From positions 1 to 16,211 of the forward strand of contig JAUXNZ010000020.1 in the NCBI GenBank assembly GCA_030682595.1: DNA of 16,211 nt, written 5' to 3'. The notes under the pieces were generated by a model. That model searched no databases and was not told where the DNA came from. It saw only the letters and a list, made by a program, of their open reading frames with translations. The number at the start of each line of letters is the position of its first letter. The first letter of the stretch is position 1. The stretch comes from Rhodocyclaceae bacterium (GTDB lineage: Bacteria; Pseudomonadota; Gammaproteobacteria; Burkholderiales; Rhodocyclaceae). Shown one piece after another: positions 9,360 to 15,126 of the stretch. Both the position numbers and the translations under genes were made by a program.

Positions 9360-10061
9360 ATGTTGCAAGCGGTCAATCTCGATGTGCATTACGGCGGCAT
9401 TGCCGCGGTGCGTGGCATCTCCTTCGCTGTCGAGAAAGGCGAGCTGGTCTGCCTGATCGGCGCCAACGGCGCGGGCAAGACCTCGACGCTCAAGGCGATC
9501 GCCCGCATGATCCCGTCATCCGGCGAAATTCACTACCGCGACATGCGGCTGGACAATCTCCCCAGCCATGACCTGATCCGTCACGGCCTGGCGCTGGTGC
9601 CCGAAGGGCGCGGCATTTTCGCCCGGCTGACGGTTGCCGAAAACCTCACCATGGGCGCCTATCACCGCAATGACAAGGCCGAGATCGGCCTCGACCTGCA
9701 ACGCATCTTCGAGATGTTGCCGCGCCTCAAGGAGCGTGCCGCCCAGGTGGCCGGCACCCTGTCGGGCGGCGAGCAGCAAATGCTCGCCATCGGTCGCGCC
9801 CTGATGGGACGCCCCCAACTCCTGCTGCTCGACGAACCCTCGATGGGCCTGGCGCCGCTGATGGTCGAAAAAGTCTTCGAGGTGATCCGCGCCGTCGCCG
9901 CCGAAGGCGTAACGATTTTCCTCGTCGAACAGAACGCCCGGCTCGCCCTGCAAACCTGTGCACGCGGCTATGTGATGGAAAGCGGCGAGATCACACTGGC
10001 CGACACGGCGGCCAATCTGCTCGCCGACCCGCGTGTGCGAGCAGCGTATCTGGGCGAGTGA
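9360..10061 (+). CDS. livF: Branched-chain amino-acid ABC transporter ATPase LivF
   Basis: The second cytosolic ATPase of the LIV importer. I choose ATG 9360 because GGAG (9347-9350) lies nine bases upstream and the resulting 233-residue protein has the usual LivF length and N-terminus (MLQAVNLDVHYGGIAAVRGI). The frame is also open from GTG 9327, which would overlap livG by 8 bp and add 11 residues. Motifs: Walker A GANGAGKT (34-41), PEGRGIFARLTVAENL (81-96), signature LSGGEQQMLAIGRAL (134-148), Walker B LLLLDEP (154-160), and the LivF-typical FLVEQNA in place of a His loop. It is the last gene of the liv operon and is followed by two hairpins, the second a strong terminator. Confidence 0.95.
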   Translation: MLQAVNLDVHYGGIAAVRGISFAVEKGELVCLIGANGAGKTSTLKAIARMIPSSGEIHYRDMRLDNLPSHDLIRHGLALVPEGRGIFARLTVAENLTMGAYHRNDKAEIGLDLQRIFEMLPRLKERAAQVAGTLSGGEQQMLAIGRALMGRPQLLLLDEPSMGLAPLMVEKVFEVIRAVAAEGVTIFLVEQNARLALQTCARGYVMESGEITLADTAANLLADPRVRAAYLGE

Positions 10062-10066
10062 GCAAG

Positions 10067-10090
10067 CGTCTGGCTTTGTTCAGCCAGACG
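10067..10090 (+). other. Hairpin after livF without a T tract
   Basis: CGTCTGGCT (10067-10075) and AGCCAGACG (10082-10090) form a perfect 9-bp stem with loop TTGTTC, six bases after the livF stop. No run of T follows. It may protect the 3' end of the liv message or support the terminator just downstream. Confidence 0.6.
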
Positions 10091-10097
10091 GACAATC

Positions 10098-10142
10098 GAA
10101 GCATCGGGGGCGCTCCCCCCGTTTTTTTTGGCATAATGCTTC
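10098..10142 (+). promoter_or_regulatory. Likely ars promoter/operator region
   Basis: CATAAT (10132-10137) matches 5 of 6 bases of a -10 box, 29 bp before arsR's ATG; no good -35 box is visible, since the terminator occupies that place. GAAGCAT (10098-10104) and ATGCTTC (10136-10142) are perfect 7-bp inverted repeats flanking the terminator. The second overlaps the -10 box, where a repressor such as ArsR could bind. The role is inferred from position. Confidence 0.4.
10105..10129 (+). terminator. Rho-independent terminator of the liv operon
   Basis: CGGGGG (10105-10110) pairs with CCCCCG (10116-10121) around a 5-base loop and is followed directly by eight T residues (10122-10129). This is a textbook intrinsic terminator for the + strand. 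It insulates the ars operon from liv transcription. Confidence 0.93.
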
Positions 10143-10166
10143 AACACTTCTGGAAATAACGAAACG

Positions 10167-10517
10167 ATGACCCCTGCCACCGCTGTCGATGCCCTGGCCG
10201 CCCTTGCCCAGGAAACTCGCCTGAACGTCTTTCGCCTGCTGGTGACGGCCGGGCCGGCCGGCTTGGCGGCGGGCGAGGTCGGCGCGCAACTGGGCATACC
10301 CGCCAATACCCTGTCTTTTCATCTGAAAACGCTGTCACAAGCCGGCCTGGTCGTCTCGCGTCAGGAGGGGCGGTTCATTTTCTATGCGTCCAATTACCCG
10401 GCGATGGATGACCTGATTGCCTTTCTGACCGACAACTGCTGCAGTGGCGGCCAGTGCCTGCCCAAGGCGGATGCCGTATCTACCGTGACCAAGCGTCGCG
10501 CCGGGAGCCTGGCGTAA
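10167..10517 (+). CDS. arsR: ArsR-family arsenic-responsive repressor
   Basis: This 116-residue winged-helix regulator should bind the ars promoter and release it on binding As(III) or Sb(III). The fold is clear: ALAQETRLNVFRLLV (helix 1-2), GEVGAQLGIPANTLSFHLKTLSQAGLV (36-62, recognition helix) and the wing SRQEGRFIFY (64-73). It lacks the ELCVCDL metal site of the E. coli type. Instead it carries C91, C92 and C97 in DNCCSGGQC near the C-terminus, like ArsR of Acidithiobacillus ferrooxidans, where a similar Cys trio binds arsenite. The DNA-binding residues look intact. It is the first gene of the operon and leaves 3 bp before the next start. The ribosome site is weak (GGAAA at 10153), which fits low repressor levels. 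Confidence 0.92.
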   Translation: MTPATAVDALAALAQETRLNVFRLLVTAGPAGLAAGEVGAQLGIPANTLSFHLKTLSQAGLVVSRQEGRFIFYASNYPAMDDLIAFLTDNCCSGGQCLPKADAVSTVTKRRAGSLA

Positions 10518-10520
10518 GCA

Positions 10521-11798
10521 ATGAGCGGCCGCAAATTCATCGCATGGATCGGCGTTGCGGCCGCCTGGCTGTTACTGGCGGGCACGGCGCTCGCCCAGAC
10601 GCATCAGGCGCCGTGGGTCGAGCAGGGCGCCGACGGCGAAACGCGGGTCCATCTGTGGTTTTTCTGGGCGGAAACCTGCCCGCACTGCCAGGCCGTGCAC
10701 CCCTTTGTCGAGGCCATTGCGCGCGAGCGGCCGTGGGTGGTGCTGCATTCCCTGGAAGTCTCGCGCGACCGCGAAAACTCCAGGCGCTTCGACGCAATGG
10801 CCGAGGCCATCGGCCAGCGCGCCGAGGCGGTGCCGACGCTTATGTACTGCGGAATGATGGAGGTGGGTTGGGACTCGGACGCAAGCTCGGGCGCACGGCT
10901 GCTGCGCCAGCTCGACGAATGCCGCAAGCGGGGCGGCGTACCGTCTTCCCCGTCGTCCAATGCCGGCGCCAGCCCGATCGAGCTTCCGCTGGTCGGCACG
11001 GTCGATCCGGCTGCGCTGTCGCTGCCGCTGTTCACACTGGTCATCGCCAGCCTGGACGCCTTCAACCCCTGCGCCTTCTTCGTGCTGCTCTTTCTGCTGA
11101 GCCTGCTCGCGCATCAAAAGGATCGCCGCCGCATGCTGACGGTGAGCGGCGTATTCATCCTGACGTCGGGGCTCATGTATTTCGCCTTCATGGCTGCCTG
11201 GCTCAATGTCTTCCAGATGCTCGGCGCGCTGACCTGGATCACGCTGGCGGCGGGCCTTCTCGCCATCGGTGTCGGCGCCATCAACGTCAAGGATTTCTTC
11301 GCGTTCGAGAAGGGCATCACGCTCTCCATCCCCGAGTCGGCGAAACCGCACATCTACCGGCGGGCGCGGGCCATCCTGCAATCCGGGAACGGCTTGGCGA
11401 TGCTCGCGGCCACCGTGTTCCTCGCTGTGGCCGCCAACTTCTACGAGCTGCTGTGCACGGCGGGTTTCCCGATGGTCTATACGCGCATCCTCACCCTGCA
11501 CGAGCCCTCCGTGACTGCCCGCTACGCCTGGCTGGCCCTCTACAACGTCATTTACGTCGTGCCGCTGGCGCTGATCGTGCTGGCCTTCGTCGGCACGCTT
11601 GCGGCACACAAGATGACGGAGCGCGAAGGTCGGCTGCTCAAGCTGATGTCCGGCGTCATGATGCTGGAACTGGGCCTCGTGCTCGCCTTCGTTCCCGCCT
11701 GGATCAACAATCTCGCGGTGACGGCGGGGCTGGTCGGCATCGCGCTGCTCGTCACCTTCATCGCGGCGCGGCTGACGCGCACGGAGGCACTGCAATGA
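10521..11798 (+). CDS. Periplasmic thioredoxin domain fused to DsbD/CcdA-like membrane domain
   Basis: The 425-residue protein has a signal peptide (1-25, cleavage after ALA) and a thioredoxin-like domain (about 40-140) with WAETCPHC (C53, C56) and a cis-Pro loop AVPTLMY (P105). A linker leads to a membrane domain of about six helices from residue 168. In that domain C184 (FNPCAFFVLLFLL) and C312 (ELLCTAGFP) match in place the two Cys that carry electrons through the membrane in CcdA/DsbD proteins. The expected job is to pass reducing power from a cytosolic thioredoxin to the periplasmic CPHC domain. It starts 3 bp after arsR and is followed by a mini-thioredoxin gene, so its electron source may be encoded in the operon. 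The substrate is unknown; the link with arsenic is by context. A longer frame at 10454-11881 is a shadow. Confidence 0.85.
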   Translation: MSGRKFIAWIGVAAAWLLLAGTALAQTHQAPWVEQGADGETRVHLWFFWAETCPHCQAVHPFVEAIARERPWVVLHSLEVSRDRENSRRFDAMAEAIGQRAEAVPTLMYCGMMEVGWDSDASSGARLLRQLDECRKRGGVPSSPSSNAGASPIELPLVGTVDPAALSLPLFTLVIASLDAFNPCAFFVLLFLLSLLAHQKDRRRMLTVSGVFILTSGLMYFAFMAAWLNVFQMLGALTWITLAAGLLAIGVGAINVKDFFAFEKGITLSIPESAKPHIYRRARAILQSGNGLAMLAATVFLAVAANFYELLCTAGFPMVYTRILTLHEPSVTARYAWLALYNVIYVVPLALIVLAFVGTLAAHKMTEREGRLLKLMSGVMMLELGLVLAFVPAWINNLAVTAGLVGIALLVTFIAARLTRTEALQ

Positions 11799-11881
11799 AA
11801 CGTTTCCCCGGGGCGCTGCTGCCCGGTTGCGGTATTTACCTCGTCTTGACGCTGGTCCAGTCCCATGCTTTCCATTACTGA
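11795..11881 (+). CDS. Small ORF, 28 aa, in the ars operon
   Basis: An ATG overlapping the previous stop (ATGA, 11795-11798) opens 28 codons: MKRFPGALLPGCGIYLVL then TLVQSHAFHY. A strong Shine-Dalgarno, GGAGG (11783-11787), lies seven bases upstream, better than those of several neighbours, and the stop is 12 bp before the next gene. The peptide has a basic start, one Cys (C12), two His and a central hydrophobic stretch (about 13-22), so it could sit in or on the membrane. I do not recognise a family. It may be a real small protein made with the membrane thiol carrier, a device that couples translation to the next gene, or the remnant of a longer gene. Confidence 0.5.
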   Translation: MKRFPGALLPGCGIYLVLTLVQSHAFHY

Positions 11882-11893
11882 AAGGAGTCTTCC

Positions 11894-12127
11894 ATGAAAA
11901 ATGTCAAAGTTCTCGGCACCGGCTGCGCCAACTGCCAGAACACTTACAAGCTGGTCACGGAAGTCGCGCAGGCCAAGGGTGAGGCCATCGAACTGGAAAA
12001 GGTCGAAGACCTGCAGAAGATCATGGGCTATGGCGTGATGAGCACGCCGGGCGTGGTGATCGACGGCAAGGTCGTGCATGCCGGCGGCGTGCCGGCGCGC
12101 AGCAAGGTCGAGGGGTGGTTCGCATGA
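11894..12127 (+). CDS. Mini-thioredoxin (redox-active disulfide protein 2 type)
   Basis: The 77-residue protein is a minimal thioredoxin/glutaredoxin fold: MKNVKVLGTGCANC, with redox Cys C11 and C14, then a helix, and STPGVVIDGKVVHAGGVP, in which P52 is the cis-Pro of the active site. It matches the small cytosolic thioredoxin family often found near ars genes and permeases. It has no signal peptide. AAAGGAG (11880-11886) upstream is a strong ribosome site. It overlaps arsC by 4 bp, so it could reduce the ArsC disulfide after arsenate reduction, or pass electrons to the DsbD-like protein encoded upstream. Both are inferences from context. Confidence 0.9.
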   Translation: MKNVKVLGTGCANCQNTYKLVTEVAQAKGEAIELEKVEDLQKIMGYGVMSTPGVVIDGKVVHAGGVPARSKVEGWFA

Positions 12128-12678
12128 CGATCAACATCCTCGTGCTCTGCACCGGCAACTCGGCGCGCTCGATCCTCGGCGAGATGCTCTTCAACCACCT
12201 CGGCAAGGGCCGCGTGAAAGCGTATTCGGCCGGCAGCCAGCCGGCGGGGAAGGTGAATCCGGTCGCCATCGAGACCCTGCAGAAGCATGGCATTCCCTGT
12301 GAGGGGGCGCGCAGCAAGTCGTGGGACGAGTTTGCCAAAGGTGCCGTCCAAAAAGAGAATGCGGAAACGGCTGGTGCCGTTCCGCGGGCGCCGACTTTCC
12401 ACTACATCTTCACGGTCTGCGGCAACGCGGCGCAGGAAGTCTGTCCGGTCTGGCCCGGCCATCCGACCACGGCGCACTGGGGCATCGACGACCCGGCCCA
12501 CGTCGAGCCGCTGGAGGCGCGGCGGGAAGCCTTCGAAAAGGCCTACCAGGAACTCCGGGCGCGCGTCGCGGCCTTCCTCGCGCTGCCGCTCGAAGGCATG
12601 AGCCCGGAGGAAGCCAATTTCGCCGCGCGCCACATCCACGCCCGGCAGTCAGGGAACACAGGGAACACAGGGGCCTGA
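12124..12678 (+). CDS. arsC: Arsenate reductase, low-molecular-weight phosphatase family
   Basis: ArsC reduces arsenate to arsenite in the cytosol using a phosphatase-type P-loop. The sequence begins ILVLCTGNSARS, with nucleophile C9 and R15, and has C99 and C107 in FTVCGNAAQEVCPVWPGHP, the pair that would form the disulfide in thioredoxin-coupled enzymes; WGIDDPA (119-125) holds the acid/base Asp. With ATG 12124, overlapping the previous stop, it has 184 residues. Odd points: about 17 extra residues (roughly 72-88) lie between SWDEFA and the strand leading to C99. They contain a near-perfect palindrome and a diverged copy of the dispersed 23-bp element. The last codons (SGNTGNTGA) are a 9-bp tandem repeat. 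The upstream mini-thioredoxin is its likely reductant. Confidence 0.94.
   Translation: MTINILVLCTGNSARSILGEMLFNHLGKGRVKAYSAGSQPAGKVNPVAIETLQKHGIPCEGARSKSWDEFAKGAVQKENAETAGAVPRAPTFHYIFTVCGNAAQEVCPVWPGHPTTAHWGIDDPAHVEPLEARREAFEKAYQELRARVAAFLALPLEGMSPEEANFAARHIHARQSGNTGNTGA
12340..12399 (+). repeat. In-frame palindromic insertion within arsC
   Basis: GCGGAAACGGC (12361-12371) and GCCGTTCCGC (12376-12385) form a 10-bp stem with one bulged A and loop TGGT. Immediately after, 12376-12398 matches the dispersed 23-bp element at 20 of 23 positions. GGTGCCGT occurs at 12340-12347 and again at 12373-12380. The segment encodes extra residues that arsenate reductases of this family normally lack. Confidence 0.65.
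12650..12673 (+). repeat. 9-bp tandem repeat at the arsC 3' end
   Basis: CAGGGAACA is repeated at 12650-12658 and 12659-12667 and begins a third time as CAGGGG (12668-12673). It encodes the SGNTGNTGA tail of ArsC. The third, partial unit provides AGGGG (12669-12673), the ribosome site for acr3, six bases before its ATG. Confidence 0.8.
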
Positions 12679-12679
12679 C

Positions 12680-13756
12680 ATGAGCGCCCAATGCGAAGTC
12701 ACCGCCAAGGCTGCCGCCGGCGCGCCGATGAATTTTTTCGAGCGTTGGCTGACGCTCTGGGTGTTCATCTGCATCGTCGTCGGCATCGGCCTCGGCCAGT
12801 GGTTCCCGGCCCCCTTCCAGGCGCTCGGTCGCATGGAGGTGGCAAACGTCAACCTGCCGGTCGGCCTGCTGATCTGGATCATGATCATCCCGATGCTGAT
12901 CAAGGTCGACTTCGGCGCGCTCGCCGAAGTGAAAACCCATGTGAAGGGGATCGGCGTCACACTGATCGTGAACTGGCTGGTCAAGCCGTTCTCGATGGCG
13001 CTCCTGGCGTGGATCTTCATCCGCCATCTGTTCGCGCCGTATCTGCCGGCCGACCAGATCGACAGCTACATCGCCGGCCTGATCCTGCTGGCCGCCGCGC
13101 CCTGCACGGCAATGGTGTTCGTCTGGAGCCGCCTGACCAACGGCGACCCGCTGTTCACGCTCTCGCAGGTCGCCCTCAACGACACGATCATGATCTTCGC
13201 CTTCGCGCCCATTGTCGGCGTGCTGCTCGGCATCTCGGCGATCATCGTGCCGTGGGACACGCTGGTGACTTCCGTGGTGCTCTACATCGTCATTCCGCTG
13301 ATCCTCGCGCAGCTCCTGCGCAAGGCGCTGCTGAAAAAGGGGCAGGCGTACTTCGACGCCGCGATGGCGAAGATCGGTCCCTGGTCGATCACGGCCCTGC
13401 TCGCCACGCTGGTGCTGCTGTTCGCCTTTCAGGGCCAGGCCATCATCGAGCAGCCGCTGATCATCGCGCTGCTCGCCGTGCCGATCCTGATCCAGGTGTT
13501 CTTCAACTCCAGCCTCGCCTACTGGCTCAACCGGCAGGTCGGCGAGAAGCACTCCGTCGCCTGCCCCTCAGCGCTGATCGGCGCCAGCAATTTCTTCGAA
13601 CTGGCCGTCGCCGCCGCCATATCACTGTTCGGCTTCGAGTCGGGCGCGGCGCTCGCCACCGTGGTCGGCGTGCTGATCGAAGTACCGGTGATGCTGCTGG
13701 TCGTCAAGGTGGTGAATGCCACGAAACCCTGGTATGAAAGGAAGGAAACCGCATGA
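12680..13756 (+). CDS. acr3: Arsenite efflux transporter, ACR3 family
   Basis: Acr3 exports arsenite across the inner membrane using the proton motive force. The 358 residues contain about ten hydrophobic helices. FFERWLTLWVFICIVVGIGLG, LLIWIMIIPMLIKVDFGAL, AAAPCTAMVFVWSRLTNGDP and NDTIMIFAFAPIVGVLLG are typical. The conserved Cys and Glu required in characterised Acr3 proteins are present as C142 and E334 (GVLIEVPVM). The ATG lies one base after the arsC stop, with its ribosome site in the repeat at the end of arsC. The 16 residues before MNFFERW are more variable; ATG 12728 (M17) is a less likely alternative start. The stop overlaps the next gene by 4 bp. Confidence 0.96.
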   Translation: MSAQCEVTAKAAAGAPMNFFERWLTLWVFICIVVGIGLGQWFPAPFQALGRMEVANVNLPVGLLIWIMIIPMLIKVDFGALAEVKTHVKGIGVTLIVNWLVKPFSMALLAWIFIRHLFAPYLPADQIDSYIAGLILLAAAPCTAMVFVWSRLTNGDPLFTLSQVALNDTIMIFAFAPIVGVLLGISAIIVPWDTLVTSVVLYIVIPLILAQLLRKALLKKGQAYFDAAMAKIGPWSITALLATLVLLFAFQGQAIIEQPLIIALLAVPILIQVFFNSSLAYWLNRQVGEKHSVACPSALIGASNFFELAVAAAISLFGFESGAALATVVGVLIEVPVMLLVVKVVNATKPWYERKETA

Positions 13757-14112
13757 GCAACGCCACGCCGCTGCACCCATCGATCATCGCGCTGGTCTCA
13801 TTGGCCGCGAACATCGCCGCCAACCATCCGAAGAAAGGCCTGTGCCAGATCGAAAGGCTGCGCGGCTATGGCGTGACCGACGCGCAGATCGACATGGTGG
13901 TCGACATCGCCCGTCACCTGCGCGACGAAGCCGGGCAGATGCTTGACGCCCAATTTAACGACGAAGCAAAGCTTGCCGTTCCGCCAGTCCCACAACAGGG
14001 ATTCCCTTTGGTCACGCCGACTGCCAACGCCTGCTGCGCCCCGAGCGAACCCACCGAGCCGGGCGCGGCCTGCGGCTGCACGCCAACGGCCAATGGCAAC
14101 GCCTGCTGCTGA
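13753..14112 (+). CDS. Cys-rich small protein of the ars operon, AhpD-like N-part
   Basis: The 119-residue protein has two parts. Residues 1-75 are helical: HPSIIALVSLAANIAANHPKKGLCQIERLRGYGVT, then DAQIDMVVDIARHLRDEAGQML, which resembles the helix pair of AhpD/carboxymuconolactone-decarboxylase folds but without their CxxC. Residues 76-119 are a disordered-looking tail with six Cys: C94-C95, C107 and C109, C118-C119, arranged as two similar units PTANACC and PTANGNACC. Such Cys clusters suit binding of As(III) or Sb(III), so a metalloid chaperone or buffer is possible, but no function is established. It overlaps acr3 by 4 bp (ATGA), with AAGGAAGGAAA upstream as ribosome site, and lies next to the sigma-factor gene. 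Confidence 0.85.
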   Translation: MSNATPLHPSIIALVSLAANIAANHPKKGLCQIERLRGYGVTDAQIDMVVDIARHLRDEAGQMLDAQFNDEAKLAVPPVPQQGFPLVTPTANACCAPSEPTEPGAACGCTPTANGNACC

Positions 14113-14118
14113 GTGGCC

Positions 14119-14655
14119 ATGCGCTGCATCGACGACGCCTGGGACGCCCACGAGAACGAACTGCGCCGTTTCCTGCGCCATCGGGCCGGCTCCGATGCCG
14201 AAGGCGACGACCTGTTGCAGGAAGTCTTCCTGCGCGCGCTGCGCCAGAAAAACGGCCTGTGCGGCATCGACAATCCGCGTGCCTGGCTGTTTCATGCCGC
14301 GCGCAACCTGCTGATCGACCGGCTGCGACTCAGCAAGGATCAGGTGCCGTTGCCCGAAGACCTGGTTGCCGAACCCTCCGCGGCACCTCCCCCGGTGGAT
14401 GGGCTGACGCAATGCCTGCCGCGCGTCTTGTCCGAACTCTCGGCCCAGGATCGCGAGGCCATCACCCGGTGCGACATCGAAGGCATGACGCAGCAGGATT
14501 TTGCCAAGCTGAAAGGCATTACGCTGCCCGGCGCCAAGTCGCGCGTGCAACGCGCGCGGACGCGGCTCAAGGCGCGCATGACCGAAGTTTGCCGGGTCAG
14601 CTTCGAGGCGACCGGCGAGGTCGCCGGCTTCGTGCCGCGGCCGCCGTTGGCATAG
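14119..14655 (+). CDS. ECF sigma factor, SigZ-like
   Basis: This 178-residue protein is a short sigma70-family factor. Region 2 spans about 6-72, with GDDLLQEVFLRALRQK and NPRAWLFHAARNLLIDRLR. A linker follows, then region 4 (about 104-154) with LSAQDREAITRCDIEGMTQQDFAKLKGITLPGAKSRVQRARTRLK as its helix-turn-helix. A C-terminal extension, VCRVSFEATGEVAGFVPRP, recalls SigZ-type factors. Its promoters are unknown. It is the last gene of the ars operon, six bases after the Cys-rich gene, and no anti-sigma gene follows. GTG 14113 would add two residues; ATG 14119 is preferred, though neither has a clear ribosome site. Five Cys (C3, C48, C99, C118, C158) could make it directly responsive to metalloids or redox; that is inference. 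Confidence 0.88.
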   Translation: MRCIDDAWDAHENELRRFLRHRAGSDAEGDDLLQEVFLRALRQKNGLCGIDNPRAWLFHAARNLLIDRLRLSKDQVPLPEDLVAEPSAAPPPVDGLTQCLPRVLSELSAQDREAITRCDIEGMTQQDFAKLKGITLPGAKSRVQRARTRLKARMTEVCRVSFEATGEVAGFVPRPPLA

Positions 14656-14657
14656 CT

Positions 14658-14806
14658 GCCGTCCCCATGTTGGCCGCGGTCCGGCTTTGCCGTCCACTAT
14701 GTTGGCGGCGGTCCCGCTTCGCCGTCCCCATGTGGCGGCAGTCCCGCTTCGCCGTCCCCATGTGGCGGCGGTCCCGCTACGCCGTCCCGCCAGCGCCGAC
14801 TTTCAG
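14658..14806 (+). repeat. 30-bp tandem repeat array between convergent genes
   Basis: Four consecutive units start with GCCGTCC: 14658-14688 (31 bp, diverged), 14689-14720 (32 bp, diverged), 14721-14750 and 14751-14780 (30 bp each, differing at only two positions). The common unit is GCCGTCCCCATGTGGCGGCG plus GTCCCGCTTC. A fifth start at 14781 continues into the dispersed 23-bp element and then the dksA-like stop codon. There are no spacers and no good reading frame of its own. It fills the gap between the sigma-factor gene and the - strand gene and may serve as a bidirectional end region. Confidence 0.9.
14781..14803. repeat. Dispersed 23-bp element, reference copy
   Basis: Read on the - strand this copy has core GTCGGCGCTGGCGGGACGGC preceded by AAA. 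The + strand at 1341-1363 (in ilvD) and at 3661-3683 (in yyaL) each match at 22 of 23 positions. The - strand at 12376-12398 (in arsC) matches at 20 of 23. This copy is the only intergenic one; its last bases overlap the stop codon of the - strand gene. Confidence 0.75.
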
Positions 14807-15126
14807 TCCTTGACGCAGCCCGCGCAAAACGGCGTCGCCGGATCGGCGGCCAGCCGCAGCGTCTCGATCTCGTCCCCGCAGCGGCAGCACTCGCCGTAAG
14901 TGCCGGCGGCGACGCGATCCAGCGCCGCCGCGGTCTTGCGGATTTCGGTGCGCAGGCGTTCGGCGAGGCTGGCCGCCATCGCCTGTTGCTGCATGGCATC
15001 CATGCGCGACAGGCGGCCCTGCGCGGTCTGGTCGAGTTCCACCGGCGCGGCCGCCGCTGCCGTGCGCGTCAGTTCCTCGCGCAGCTTGTCCAGACGGTTT
15101 TCCAGCAGGGTGCGCGGATCACTCAT
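14803..15126 (-). CDS. DksA/TraR-type C4 zinc-finger protein
   Basis: The 107-residue protein has a helical N-part (about 6-75, probable coiled coil, with VELDQTAQGRLSRMDAMQQQ) and a C4 zinc finger: C80 and C83 in YGECCRCGD, C101 and C104 in PFCAGC, with the 17-residue spacing seen in DksA. Such proteins enter the RNA polymerase secondary channel and modulate initiation; this short member is closer to TraR-like proteins than to full DksA (about 150 residues). An extra Cys (C81) sits inside the finger. ATG 15126 overlaps the stop of the upstream stress-protein gene by 4 bp, so the two are probably one operon read leftwards. Its stop lies at the edge of the tandem repeat array. Confidence 0.9.
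   Translation of the reverse strand: MSDPRTLLENRLDKLREELTRTAAAAAPVELDQTAQGRLSRMDAMQQQAMAASLAERLRTEIRKTAAALDRVAAGTYGECCRCGDEIETLRLAADPATPFCAGCVKD

Noticed and set aside
10454..11881. 475-codon open frame on + over the Trx/DsbD-like gene
   Set aside because: Arg/Gly/His-rich composition without a fold, in conflict with the clear signal peptide, CPHC motif and membrane helices read in the 10521 frame. Only its last 28 codons have a credible start and are listed as the small ORF.
12410..13552. 380-codon open frame on - opposite arsC and acr3
   Set aside because: Asp/Arg/His-rich translation typical of the reverse of a hydrophobic membrane protein; no domain.
12691..13737. 348-codon open frame on + in a second frame of acr3
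   Set aside because: Overlaps the well-supported Acr3 frame completely and has an Arg/His-rich shadow composition.
14658..14780. CRISPR array
   Set aside because: Units are directly adjacent with no spacers, and no cas gene is present.
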